NCBI RefSeq assembly: GCF_963555915.1
Contig: NZ_CAUVXL010000083.1
Span: 1-20,898, forward strand
DNA length: 20,898 nt
Direction: 5' to 3'
Source of the DNA: Protofrankia sp963555915
Lineage (GTDB): Bacteria; Actinomycetota; Actinomycetes; Frankiales; Frankiaceae
This document shows, in pieces, positions 1 to 8,205 of the stretch; positions within the stretch are counted from its first letter, which is position 1; every line of letters starts with the position of its first letter. A model generated the notes under the pieces. That model was not told the origin of the DNA. It saw only the letters and a program-made list of their open reading frames with translations, and searched no databases. The position numbers and the translations under genes are program-made.

Positions 1-132
1 GCCAGCGCGCTGCGGGGTTCGCCAGAGACCGGTGTGGGCGGACACTGGTGGTACAACCTGCGCAGTGCTGACCTCACCGCGGCGCAACTGCCGGTGCAAG
101 TCGGCACGGTCACTCGCCCTCCTGGATGGTGA
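1..132 (+). CDS. C-terminal end of an unrecognised protein (5' end outside window)
   Basis: Frame 1 is open from the first base to a TGA at 130-132 and gives 43 residues with ordinary protein composition, including GGHWWYN and LTAAQLPVQVGTV. I do not recognise the family. The other two forward frames over this stretch are rich in Cys/Arg or stop early, so frame 1 is the most likely coding frame. A strong hairpin with a T tract follows about 50 bases downstream, which supports a gene ending here. Confidence 0.4.
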   Translation, partial: ASALRGSPETGVGGHWWYNLRSADLTAAQLPVQVGTVTRPPGW

Positions 133-181
133 GCGTATTTGACAGGCGCGCACGTCGCATGCTTAGCTGGGCGTCTAGACC

Positions 182-210
182 ACCCGGCTCCCTCGTGGGC
201 CGGGTTTTTT
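182..210 (+). terminator. Intrinsic (Rho-independent) terminator
   Basis: A perfect 7-bp stem (ACCCGGC at 182-188, GCCGGGT at 199-205) with a 10-base loop is followed by a run of six T (205-210). It lies downstream of the partial gene that ends at 132 and would terminate its transcript. Confidence 0.8.
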
Positions 211-822
211 ACGGATAGATCCTTCCCGTGCCGGCTGCGCTGGCAGTCGGACTCCGCGCGGTGGTCCCGACCGTAGGCGGACCGGGTCGGCACCTGCAGA
301 CTATCTGTGGCCCGTCGCCTACAACCAGGATCACCTCCGCGATTGTCTCGATCTTCTCTGGCAGCTAGCCCAGGCCGACTCGCGGCCTACCAACCAGCAC
401 CCTGACCACCCGCTGCGGATACTCGCGGAATTGAACGTCAATCCGACCACGATCCCCACGATCACGGTCACCAGTCGCACCGGAGCGTCCGGAACTACCA
501 GGTGTGCGGAACGTGTGTTCATCTCGGTAGATGATGTTGCCGGCCTGGCGCTCACCGGGAATCGTCCCTGGTCAAGGCACGCGTGGAGACCGGGCGGATG
601 GTGATTTCGGGACCCTGAACAAAGATCGAGTGGTTCTTATTCTGGCGCGTTAGGTCCACCAACCGTCCGATGGGTAAGTGTCGCATAGCCCTGACCTGGT
701 CGTTTAGCGGTTCGCGGCGACCCCGTCGCTGGGCGGACGGCCGCTATTGCCGCCGCGGGGCATCGTCGTGCGGCGTGAACCGGATCGCCGGCACGACGTC
801 GCGTGTTGGCTCGCCCGCGGAT
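211..822. other. About 600 bases with no convincing gene
   Basis: Only short open frames occur here, such as 331-555 on the minus strand, and none shows a recognisable domain, ribosome binding site or the G/C-rich third-position bias of the neighbouring genes. Base composition is visibly less GC-rich than the catabolic block. It may be decayed coding DNA between the terminator and the truncated ATPase remnant. I found no tRNA or repeat in it. Confidence 0.5.
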
Positions 823-1449
823 TCAGCCCTGCAGGAGGGTGATGGTGCGGCCAGAAGGGCTGGTCGTCGTGGTGATGACGGTACGTTCGGCGATGTCGGG
901 GGCGTCGGGGCGCTGGTCGAAGATGGCCAGCGTGCCGGCGTCCAGACCGAGGCGGTCGAGGTAACGGTCGAGCTGCTTGAGGCCCTGAGGGAGCGGGTTG
1001 GCGCGGCCCGCTCTCCAGGTCTTCAGCTCGAGGGCCTCTCGCTGGAGGTGACGGGTGCCGTCGGGGGTGGTGTAGGGCCAGCGGACGTGCAGGTCGATCC
1101 GGCCGGCACCGACGCCGTATTCGCGTTCGACATAGCCGCCGCCGTTCACGACGCGCTGAAGGTAGCCCATGAGGATGAGCTGGGGCGCGGCCTCGTTGTA
1201 GAAGCCGCCGGTGATGAGAAAGTCGCCGTGCTCGATCCACCAGTCCGCGAACTCGTCGAGCACCTTCGGGAAATCGAACGTGCCGTCGGGACGGATGAAG
1301 GAGCGCGGGTCGGCGGTGACGCTTTCCTGGATGCTCGACGACAGGACCCGGACAATGACCTCGCGGTAGATCGGGTTGGCGACCCGGACGGGGGCCCTGT
1401 GCGCGATGAGGCCCAGGTCACGCACGTAGCTGACGTCGTCGTCATACAC
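823..1449 (-). pseudogene. 5'-truncated ATP-binding protein with PD-(D/E)XK nuclease-like C-terminus
   Basis: The 208 readable residues resemble the C-terminal half of a bacterial AAA-ATPase family that carries a PD-(D/E)XK (PDDEXK_9-like) domain. Landmarks in order are the segment DDDVSYVRDLGLIA, then ANPIYREVI, then NGGGYVEREYGVGAGRIDLHV, then an ExK motif in ALELKTW, then QLDRYLDRLG. Asp of GRIDL and Glu/Lys of ELK fit the nuclease core. The whole N-terminal Walker-type ATPase domain, normally several hundred residues, is missing. The frame runs upstream only to an in-frame stop at 1498-1500, and family-like sequence fades at about 1460. The GTG at 1449 is just the first possible start. 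It therefore looks like a leftover cut off next to the 3' end of the CoA-transferase gene. The family assignment is from memory of its motifs. Confidence 0.65.
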
Positions 1450-1536
1450 CAGCGGTCGCCTTTCGGTCGGACGGCGTCGTCGTCGTTTCCGGGCCCGTCA
1501 CTCCTGCCAGCGGACGGCACGCTGATCCCGACCGGC

Positions 1537-3918
1537 TCAGCCGTGCTTCGGCTTCGTCCCGATCACGCCCGCGGCCTCCCACGCGGCGAGCTGGACGTCG
1601 GAATGCCCGAGGAGGCCGCCGAGGACCTCGCGGTTGTGCTCGCCCAGGAGTGGCGGGGTCCGTCGATGCACGGGCGGGTGCGGTCCACCGGAGAAGCGGA
1701 TCGGGTAGCCGGAGTGGGTCGCCGATCCGACGACCGGGTGGCCGGCGAGATCCTCGAAGAAGCCGCGGGCCTGCAGCTGCGGGTTGGAATCCAGGAAGGC
1801 GCCGTTGCCGACGACCGCAGCTGGCACGCCGTGGCTGACCAGGACGTCTTCGACCTCGGCCGCGCCGCGTGCGGACGTCCAGGCGTTGATGGTCTCGTCG
1901 ATGGCGTCGTGCTGGGCCCGGCGCTGCTCGCGGCTGTTCAGGCAGTCCCATCCAGACGGCTCACCGAGGGCCGTGCGCAGCCCGTGCCACTGTCTCTCGG
2001 TCTCGACCGAGACCGCGACCCACGTGTCACCGCCGGAGTCCGCGCAGAGGTACAGCCCTTGCGGTGCCGCCGTGGGGCTCCGGTTCCCGTCCCGCTTCAG
2101 GAGTGCCCCGTAGGCGCTGAACTCGGCGTACTGCTCGGCGCAGATGTTCAGCGCTCCGCCGAGCATCGGAGCCTCGATGAGAGAGCCCTCTCCGGTGCGT
2201 CGGCGGTGTTCGAGGGCCAGGGAGATCGCGATCGTCGCGTGTGAGCCTGCGAGTGGATCGCCGACGGAATTGGCGAACTGCGGCGGCGTGTCGGGGTAGC
2301 CCGTCATCCAGGCGATGCCGGAGACCGCCTCAATGGTCTGTGCATAGCCGGATCGGTCCCGCCACGGGCCGTCGGAACCGAACGCCGGCAGTCGTGCGTA
2401 GATGAGGTCGGGCCGCACGGCCTTCAGGACGTCGTAGGTCAGCCCCCACGAGGCCATGACGCGGGGCGTGAAGTTCTCCACGAGGACGTCCGAGTGTGCG
2501 ACAAGCTCGAGGAGCAGCTCCCTGCCCTCCTCGCTGCCCAGGTCGAGGGTGATGCCCCGCTTGCCCGCGTTGCCACCGTGGTAGCTCGGACCTGTCTCCC
2601 ACCAGAGGTCCTCGCGGAACGACCTGGCGCCGCGCATCCTCATGCCGTCCGGCCGGGACACGGACTCGACCTTGATGACGTCGGCGCCGAGCATGGCGAG
2701 CACGTAGCCGACGATGGGTCCAGCCCAGAACGCGGTGAGGTCGCAGACCCGTAGATCCTGAAAGGGGAGCGCCGCCGGTTCGGTCCCTGTGGTCAGCTCT
2801 CGCGGGGTGCAGGTGGTCGTGACCGTCGCGGTGTGTTCGCCGAGCATGGGCGCCGGCGCGAAGTCACGCAGCTGGAGGCTGCTCCGCGGGAAGCGGTAGG
2901 GATGGTTGGGCTGGACGAAGCCACCCCGGGGGTTCGTCGTCATGAGCCCGTTGGCCACCAGGTGGTCGAACCGCGGTGTGAGCGCACCGTTGCCGACGGG
3001 GGCGACCGGCACGCGCAGCGCCTCTGCTATCTCGATGACCTCGTCGGTGGTGTGCGTCGTCATCCACTCGGCGATCGCGGGCGCCAGCTCGTCCCGCCGG
3101 CTGATCCGCTGTTCGAGGCGGATGAGGCTCTCGTTGTCCATCCAGTCCGCCCGCTCGACCATCAGGCAGAAGTCGAGCCACTGCTGGCCGGTCACGACCA
3201 TGAACGCGACCCAGCCGTCCTTGGTGCGCTCGATGCCGGGGAAGTTGAGCAGGCGGCGGGTATACGGCGGGACCCCGGCGATGCTGCGGTAGTTGACCTC
3301 GTACATGGTGTGGGTCAGCACGATCGACTCGAGCATCGACAGGTCGAGGAGCTCACCCTGGGCGGTGCGCAGGCGTCGGCGGTAGGACGCGAGGAGGCCA
3401 ACCGCGCCGATCATGCCCGACAGCCACTCGCCGGTCCGCCCGCCGACGCAGACCGGTGGCCGGCTGGGGGTGCCTCGTGCGAACACCCCGCCCGAGATGG
3501 CCTGGAGCGTGAATTCGGTGGCCGGCCGGCCGGCCCACGGGCCCGCCAGTCCGAAGGGGGTGATCGACAACACCAGGGCGGTCGGGTTGAGCTCCCGCAC
3601 CCTGGCCGGGCTCATGCTGGCGGCGAGTTCGGACCCGGGTGACCAGACGATCGCGTCCGCCCAGCGGACGAGGTCCAGCGTCTCCTCGAGGGTGGGCACG
3701 GCGGACTGCTTGGACGCGGCGAGGACCTTGAACAGGGCGCCGTCGTCGTCCGCGGCGATGGCCGCGCCGCTCGCTGACCAGCGGCGCAGGGGGTCGCCGG
3801 CGGCGTCCTCGCACGTGACGACCTCAGCTCCGGCGTCGGCGAGCAGCTTGGTCGTGTAGCCGCCGGCGATGCCGATCGAGAGGTCGAGGACGCGGAAGCC
3901 GTCCAGGGGCGCGGGCAC
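1537..3918 (-). CDS. Double-domain CaiB/BaiF-type CoA-transferase
   Basis: The 793-residue protein is two class III (CaiB/BaiF) CoA-transferase domains in tandem, about residues 1-384 and 385-793; single-domain members have about 400. Each half opens with the family signature (FRVLDLSIGIAGGYTTKLLADAGAEVV; LRVCDLTAFWAGPIVGYVLAMLGADVIKVE). The second half keeps the catalytic aspartate in VGDPLAG (Asp554), whereas the matching stretch of the first half reads GGRTGEWLSG, with Glu164 near the expected position. The GTG at 3918 was chosen because GGAGAA lies just before it and the first family motif follows at once; the longer open frame to 4026 overlaps the upstream dehydrogenase. That gene's TAG is 8 bases upstream, so the two are co-transcribed. 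It probably moves CoA between carboxylic acids in the same degradation route, in the cytoplasm. Substrate is unknown. Confidence 0.85.
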   Translation of the reverse strand: MPAPLDGFRVLDLSIGIAGGYTTKLLADAGAEVVTCEDAAGDPLRRWSASGAAIAADDDGALFKVLAASKQSAVPTLEETLDLVRWADAIVWSPGSELAASMSPARVRELNPTALVLSITPFGLAGPWAGRPATEFTLQAISGGVFARGTPSRPPVCVGGRTGEWLSGMIGAVGLLASYRRRLRTAQGELLDLSMLESIVLTHTMYEVNYRSIAGVPPYTRRLLNFPGIERTKDGWVAFMVVTGQQWLDFCLMVERADWMDNESLIRLEQRISRRDELAPAIAEWMTTHTTDEVIEIAEALRVPVAPVGNGALTPRFDHLVANGLMTTNPRGGFVQPNHPYRFPRSSLQLRDFAPAPMLGEHTATVTTTCTPRELTTGTEPAALPFQDLRVCDLTAFWAGPIVGYVLAMLGADVIKVESVSRPDGMRMRGARSFREDLWWETGPSYHGGNAGKRGITLDLGSEEGRELLLELVAHSDVLVENFTPRVMASWGLTYDVLKAVRPDLIYARLPAFGSDGPWRDRSGYAQTIEAVSGIAWMTGYPDTPPQFANSVGDPLAGSHATIAISLALEHRRRTGEGSLIEAPMLGGALNICAEQYAEFSAYGALLKRDGNRSPTAAPQGLYLCADSGGDTWVAVSVETERQWHGLRTALGEPSGWDCLNSREQRRAQHDAIDETINAWTSARGAAEVEDVLVSHGVPAAVVGNGAFLDSNPQLQARGFFEDLAGHPVVGSATHSGYPIRFSGGPHPPVHRRTPPLLGEHNREVLGGLLGHSDVQLAAWEAAGVIGTKPKHG

Positions 3919-3926
3919 GGGTTCTC

Positions 3927-5480
3927 CTATCGGTGTCTGGGCAGGCCGAGCACGCGTTCGGCGATGATCGTCTTCTGGATCTCCGACGTGCCGCCGCCGA
4001 TGCGCAGACCGAAGGACGTGAACCACGGCTGTGACGCGGACTGGTCGTGGCGGGCGTGCAGGTGCCGGACGTCGTAGTTCAGCTCGGTCGCGAGGAGCTT
4101 CAGTGCCGACGGTCCCGCCCCCTCGATGCCGGCTTCCTGCTCGTCAACCGACTGTTCGAGCAGGGCTCGCACGGCGAGGGCGCGCACGGTGAGTTCCGCG
4201 ACTTCCGCGGTTGCGACGGGATCGTCGGCCACGAGCTGGCTGAGCCGGCGCAGCGCATGCAGGGCGCCGAGCACGATCGGGGCGGTGATGGTGCTGCGCT
4301 CGAAGAGCAGGGTCGTCGTCGCCACCTGCCAGCCCTGACCCACCGCTCCGATCACGTTGGTCAGTGGGACGCGTACCTCGTCGAAGCGCACCTCGCAGAA
4401 CTCGCTCGGCCCGCCGATCGTCCGCAACGGCCGGATGGTGATACCGGGAGAGTCCAGGTCGACCACGGCGTAGGTGAGACCACCATGTCGGCTGAACGGA
4501 TCCGTGCGCACGAGCAGCTCCGCGATGTCGGCGTACTGCGCGAACGTGCTCCACCGCTTCTCGCCGGTGACTATCAGGGCGTCCCCGTCGACGACGGCCC
4601 TGGTGCTGATCGCGGCGAGGTCCGACCCGGCGCCGGGCTCGGAGAAGCACTGGGCCGCGATGATCTCTCCCCGCAGGATGCCCGGCAGCCATCGTTGCTG
4701 CTGCTCGGGAGTGCCTCGCGCGATGACGGTCGGCCCCGCGTGGGAGAGGGCGACGAGGAACAGGCCCGTCATCGTGTCCCCACCGGCGAGCGCGATCTCC
4801 TCGTGGAACGCCAGCTGCTGGCGGGCACCCGCGCCACGGCCACCGTGGCTCTTCGGCCACGCCACGCCCGCCCAGCCGCCGTCGTGTAGCTGGCGCTGCC
4901 AGGCGCGTTGGCGCTCGACGTCCGCGGGCGTGAGCNNNNNNNNNNNNNNNNNNNNNNNNNNNNNNNNNNNNNNNNNNNNNNNNNNNNNNNNNNNNNNNNN
5001 NNNNNNNNNNNNNNNNNNNNNNNNNNNNNNNNNNNNNNNNNNNNNNNNNNNNNNNNNNNNNNNNNNNNNNNNNNNNNNNNNNNNNNNNNNNNNNNNNNNN
5101 NNNNNNNNNNNNNNNNNNNNNNNNNNNNNNNNNNNNNNNNNNNNNNNNNNNNNNNNNNNNNNNNNNNNNNNNNNNNNNNNNNNNNNNNNNNNNNNNNNNN
5201 NNNNNNNNNNNNNNNNNNNNNNNNNNNNNNNNNNNNNNNNNNNNNNNNNNNNNNNNNNNNNNNNNNNNNNNNNNNNNNNNNNNNNNNNNNNNNNNNNNNN
5301 NNNNNNNNNNNNNNNNNNNNNNNNNNNNNNNNNNNNNNNNNNNNNNNNNNNNNNNTCATCGGCGATCGCTGAGCCACCATGCACGGGTGGCGGAGTGTGG
5401 TCGCGCAGGAAGCCACGGAGCTCGGTGCGGAAGGAGTCGAGGTTGTCGCTCTCGACCGCGGTCGGGGTGACCGTGGTCAC
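3927..5480 (-). CDS. Acyl-CoA dehydrogenase, large FadE type, interrupted by an assembly gap
   Basis: An FAD-dependent acyl-CoA dehydrogenase that would introduce the alpha,beta double bond. Visible landmarks are an N-terminal helix (FRTELRGFLRDH), then the gap, then RAWQRQLHDGGWAGVAWPKSHGGRG, QCFSEPGAGSDLA (flavin/substrate loop), VTGEKRWSTFAQYAD, FDEVRVPL, and the C-terminal GGGTSEIQKTIIAERVLGLPR. The position of the medium-chain enzyme's catalytic Glu (YEGT) is Gly here, as in FadE subunits that work in heteromeric pairs. The GTG at 5480 begins the conserved N-terminus; no strong Shine-Dalgarno is seen. About 377 residues are known, already close to the family's usual 380-400, so a literal 140-residue gap would make the protein too long. 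It lies between the acyl-CoA synthetase and the CoA-transferase on the same strand. Confidence 0.85.
   Translation of the reverse strand: MTTVTPTAVESDNLDSFRTELRGFLRDHTPPPVHGGSAIADXXXXXXXXXXXXXXXXXXXXXXXXXXXXXXXXXXXXXXXXXXXXXXXXXXXXXXXXXXXXXXXXXXXXXXXXXXXXXXXXXXXXXXXXXXXXXXXXXXXXXXXXXXXXXXXXXXXXXXXXXXXXXXXXXXXXXXXXXXXXXLTPADVERQRAWQRQLHDGGWAGVAWPKSHGGRGAGARQQLAFHEEIALAGGDTMTGLFLVALSHAGPTVIARGTPEQQQRWLPGILRGEIIAAQCFSEPGAGSDLAAISTRAVVDGDALIVTGEKRWSTFAQYADIAELLVRTDPFSRHGGLTYAVVDLDSPGITIRPLRTIGGPSEFCEVRFDEVRVPLTNVIGAVGQGWQVATTTLLFERSTITAPIVLGALHALRRLSQLVADDPVATAEVAELTVRALAVRALLEQSVDEQEAGIEGAGPSALKLLATELNYDVRHLHARHDQSASQPWFTSFGLRIGGGTSEIQKTIIAERVLGLPRHR
4936..5355. other. Assembly gap (420 N)
   Basis: An uninterrupted run of N inside the acyl-CoA dehydrogenase gene. 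The flanks remain in one frame because 420 is a multiple of three. Comparison with the family suggests that only about 10-25 residues are missing from the protein. Confidence 0.99.
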
Positions 5481-5495
5481 GAGGCGGCGTCCAAA

Positions 5496-5531
5496 GTGAG
5501 CATCGCAGCGAAGCGAGGAGCGGAGCGGCGG
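5496..5531. repeat. Intergenic repeat-like AGCGAAGCGAGGAGCGGAGC motif
   Basis: The 70 bases between the synthetase and the dehydrogenase hold GTGAGCATCGCAGC followed by purine-rich GCGA/GAGCG iterations. I recall similar strings as frequent dispersed intergenic elements in actinomycete genomes. A related string (GTGAGCGTAGGAGCGAGCG) forms the start of the PPOX gene at 8206. Only the two in-window copies can be seen. Confidence 0.4.
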
Positions 5532-5550
5532 ACGGCGCCGGGGCGATGGG

Positions 5551-7035
5551 TCACGAGGCAGCCTCCTCTGTGGTCAGCAGCGCGGCGACGGTTACCCGGT
5601 CGACCTTGCCGGTGTCCAGGCGCGGGATGGCGGCGACGAACCGGATCCTGCGGGGGAGCTCGTAGGCCGCCAACTCGGCCCGCAGGGACTGGCGCAGCCC
5701 CTCCTCGGTGAGCCCGGCCCCGCCGCCGCCGCCAACGACGACGACAGCGACCGGGATCTCCCCGAGCCGGTCGTCCGCCACGCCGGTCACGGCGCTGTCC
5801 ACCACGCCGTCGATCCGGTTGAGCGCGCTCTCGACCTGTGCAGGGTAGACGTTGAAGCCCCCGCAGAGAATCAGGTCCTTGACCCGACCGACGACGCTGA
5901 CGAACCCGTCGGAGTCAAGGGCACCGAGGTCACCGGTCGCGATCCAGCCGCCCGTCGTGGCGGCACTCAACCGACCGTCGGCGTCGAGGTAGCCCGACAT
6001 CGCCGACGCGGCGCGGGCCTGGATCTCCCCGATGCACCCCCGCGGGCGCTCCATCCCGTCGGTGTCGACGATCCGCACCTGGACGCCCGGAGCGGCGCGT
6101 CCGACGCTGCCCGGGGGCCGCCGTCCGGCCGCGACGTCGTCGGGCCGTTCGAACGCGATGGCGCCGGCGAACTCCGTCTGGCCGTAGTTGCGCAGCACGG
6201 GTACGCCGTAGCGGGCCTCGAAGGCGACGCGTGTGGTCTCGGGCAGCGGCGCGGTGCCGACGGTCACGCTGCTGACCCCGGGGAGCGTGACCGACGCAGC
6301 TGCCTGCACCAGCTCGTAGACCATCGACGGGGTCAGGCGCAGCACGCCGATCCTGCTCTCGGCCGCGATCCGCGCGACCAGCTCGACGGAGAACTTGTGG
6401 CACAGCAACACCGGCTTGCCCAGCCACCAGGACGTGAGCGAGGTCAGGAACCCGCCCATGTGCGCGACGGGGACGAACACCGGCTGCGGCTCGCGGGCCG
6501 GTGTCCGCACCGGTCGGCCCTGCGGTGGTAGTCCGCTGCCGGCGGCGATGCCGCGGATACTCGCTTCGAGCGCGGAGAAGGCGATCGCGGCGCCCTTGGG
6601 CCGCCCGGTCGTCCCCGAGGTGAACATGACCAGGGCCTCGTCGGGAGGTGCGGTGCGGGCTTGGGTCGCCGTGCCCACGGGGTGCAGACGTGCGTCGATG
6701 CCGTCCGGGTCCGGCTCGACGATCGTGGCGCAGCCGGCCTCGCTCGCCCGGCGGGTCACCTCGGCGTCCGGCAGCAGGCGCCCGAGCGAGACGACGCTCC
6801 CGCCGGCCCGCCACGCGGCATGAAGGGCGACGACGGAGGCGAGGTCGTTGCCCAGGCGGACGCCGGTCCGGGTACCCGGCTGCAGCCGGCTGCTGAGCGC
6901 CGCACTGGCCGCGGCGAGCTCGCCGAACGTCGCCGAGGTCCCAGCCGGGGTGCTGACGGCGAGCGACAGGGGGTGCTGCGCGGCTGTACTGGCGAGTAGT
7001 TCACGCAGCGGCGCTCGCCAGGATGAAGTGCTCAC
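5551..7035 (-). CDS. AMP-forming acyl-CoA synthetase (fatty-acid-CoA ligase family)
   Basis: A 494-residue adenylate-forming ligase that activates a carboxylic acid to its CoA thioester through an acyl-AMP. Motifs appear in the family order: FTSGTTGRPKGAA (phosphate loop), NYGQTEF (acyl/adenine site), GGWIATGDLG (ribose-binding Asp), GRVKDLILCGGFNVYPAQVES (hinge and C-terminal domain) and PRLDTGKVDR with the catalytic Lys at 477. The length is at the short end for the family. The GTG at 7035 is the only start that keeps the N-terminal helix (WRAPLRELLASTAAQHPLSLAV); its Shine-Dalgarno is weak. It is the first gene of a leftward unit with the large dehydrogenase and the CoA-transferase, and it is divergent from the small dehydrogenase. 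Substrate cannot be read from sequence; the neighbouring P450 and FadE genes suggest a branched or cyclic acid. Confidence 0.88.
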   Translation of the reverse strand: MSTSSWRAPLRELLASTAAQHPLSLAVSTPAGTSATFGELAAASAALSSRLQPGTRTGVRLGNDLASVVALHAAWRAGGSVVSLGRLLPDAEVTRRASEAGCATIVEPDPDGIDARLHPVGTATQARTAPPDEALVMFTSGTTGRPKGAAIAFSALEASIRGIAAGSGLPPQGRPVRTPAREPQPVFVPVAHMGGFLTSLTSWWLGKPVLLCHKFSVELVARIAAESRIGVLRLTPSMVYELVQAAASVTLPGVSSVTVGTAPLPETTRVAFEARYGVPVLRNYGQTEFAGAIAFERPDDVAAGRRPPGSVGRAAPGVQVRIVDTDGMERPRGCIGEIQARAASAMSGYLDADGRLSAATTGGWIATGDLGALDSDGFVSVVGRVKDLILCGGFNVYPAQVESALNRIDGVVDSAVTGVADDRLGEIPVAVVVVGGGGGAGLTEEGLRQSLRAELAAYELPRRIRFVAAIPRLDTGKVDRVTVAALLTTEEAAS

Positions 7036-7145
7036 AGGGGCAGTGTCCGGGCAGGCAGGGCATCTGGACCCACGCCCGATCGAAACCGCCGTTCTCGACT
7101 GGATGCTTGCGCCCGTCGCCGCGGGCGAGTCGACTGGTGGACGTT
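7036..7145. promoter_or_regulatory. Divergent promoter region between synthetase and small dehydrogenase
   Basis: These 110 bases separate two outward-facing units, so both promoters and probably a regulator site should lie here. I see a direct repeat TCGACTGG (7095-7102 and 7130-7137) and an inverted repeat CGCCCG/CGGGCG (7110-7115 and 7122-7127). Neither is a proven operator. The TetR protein encoded at 8743-9420 is the obvious candidate to bind here. Confidence 0.45.
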
Positions 7146-8189
7146 ATGAACCTTCTTCCCAGTGCCGACGGTTGGGCTCTAGCGCGAGCGACGCGTGAGG
7201 TTCTCGAGCGCGAGGGTATCGCCGCGACAGTGCGCCGCGAGGCGGGCGTAGGCGCCACGGGCGCTCGGCGTGAGCGCATGGTGGACCTGGCGGAGCTGGG
7301 TGTTCCCGCGGTTCTCGCCCCCGATCCCCACGGGCTCGGCCTGTCCTGCGTCGACGCGACCCTCGTCGCCGAGGAGGTGGGGCGGGTACTGCTGGCCGAG
7401 CCGGTGCTCGATGCGGCGGTCGTGGCCACGGCACTCCTCGCCGCCGGCGGCGCCGCCGGTACGGCGTTGGCGGAGCGGATCCTCGCGGGCCACGTGGTCG
7501 CGGCGTTCGATCCTGCTCCCTCAGACCTCGCGGTCGTGGCCGAGCCGCTGCCGCCGGACGTCCTGCTGGCCCCGGCCCCGGACCGTCGCTCGCTGCGGGT
7601 CCATGCGGTCCTCGGTGATCCGGCGGACGTCGACGACATGGACCCCACCCGTCCGCGGGTGAGCCGCCGACTTCGCGATCTCCCGGTGGTCGACGAGATC
7701 GAGATCGAGGGCGAGATCGAGGGCGAGATCGCCGGTCCCGTCCTCCTCGAACGGGCCTCGGCGCTCGGCCGGATACTGCGGGCAGCCGAGCTTGTGGGGG
7801 CGGGTGAGGTCGCGATCGCTACGACCAAGGTCTACCTGGGCGGGCGCGAGCAGTTCGGTCGGCCGATCGGGGCATTCCAGGCGGTCCAGCACCAACTTGC
7901 GTCCGCCTGGTCCGGGCTCCAGGCCGCCCGCGCCTGCGTGCGAGCCGCGGCTGCCGCGTGGGACTCGCGGGATCGCGACGCCCACGCGCTCGCCGCGGCG
8001 GGGAGCCTGGCTGCGGTCGAAGCCGTCGCCGTCGCCGGCGAGCGCTGCCTGCACCTGCACGGCGGCATGGGCTACGCCTGGGAGACAGGCATGCACCTCA
8101 CGGTGCGCCGGGCAGAGGCGGCCCGGCGCCTCAACGGTCCCCGACACGCACTCCACGCTGCGGCGCTCGGCGCGCTGGCAGCCCGATGA
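7146..8189 (+). CDS. Acyl-CoA dehydrogenase, small/divergent FadE subunit
   Basis: A 347-residue protein whose C-terminal half is clearly the acyl-CoA dehydrogenase helical domain: GREQFGRPIGAFQAVQHQLA, then CLHLHGGMGYAWETGMHLTVRRAEAARR. The N-terminal half is Ala-rich and poorly conserved, without the usual SEPgaGSD flavin loop, and it contains an acidic EIEIEGEIEGEIAG stretch between the two halves. This layout fits the smaller partner of the heteromeric (alpha2beta2) dehydrogenases known from steroid side-chain breakdown in mycobacteria. Likely partners are the large subunits at 3927-5480 or 9483-10634. ATG 7146 is chosen because family similarity starts soon after it; GTG 7137 is an in-frame alternative. 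It is the first gene of a rightward unit, with the PPOX gene 16 bases downstream. Confidence 0.8.
   Translation: MNLLPSADGWALARATREVLEREGIAATVRREAGVGATGARRERMVDLAELGVPAVLAPDPHGLGLSCVDATLVAEEVGRVLLAEPVLDAAVVATALLAAGGAAGTALAERILAGHVVAAFDPAPSDLAVVAEPLPPDVLLAPAPDRRSLRVHAVLGDPADVDDMDPTRPRVSRRLRDLPVVDEIEIEGEIEGEIAGPVLLERASALGRILRAAELVGAGEVAIATTKVYLGGREQFGRPIGAFQAVQHQLASAWSGLQAARACVRAAAAAWDSRDRDAHALAAAGSLAAVEAVAVAGERCLHLHGGMGYAWETGMHLTVRRAEAARRLNGPRHALHAAALGALAAR
7695..7730 (+). repeat. In-frame tandem repeat GAGATC/GAGGGC within a dehydrogenase gene
   Basis: Six consecutive hexamers occur: GAGATC, GAGATC, GAGGGC, GAGATC, GAGGGC, GAGATC. They encode alternating Glu-Ile and Glu-Gly pairs in the linker between the two halves of the small acyl-CoA dehydrogenase. 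The pattern is a 12-base unit prone to slippage that preserves the reading frame. Confidence 0.85.
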
Positions 8190-8205
8190 GCGAACCGGAG
8201 GTGCC

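Noticed and set aside
331..555. Minus-strand open frame of 74 codons in the left desert
   Set aside because: No ribosome binding site, no recognisable domain and weak codon bias; probably chance.
670..2244. Long plus-strand open frame of 524 codons
   Set aside because: It runs antisense to the ATPase remnant and the CoA-transferase. Its product is low-complexity Gly/Val/Asp/Arg-rich with no domain, typical of the mirror frame of high-GC genes.
2833..3642. Plus-strand open frame opposite the CoA-transferase
   Set aside because: Antisense shadow; the opposite strand has clear CaiB/BaiF motifs throughout.
4474..5499. Plus-strand open frame spanning the N gap
   Set aside because: Its length comes from the N run; the minus-strand frame carries acyl-CoA dehydrogenase motifs on both sides.
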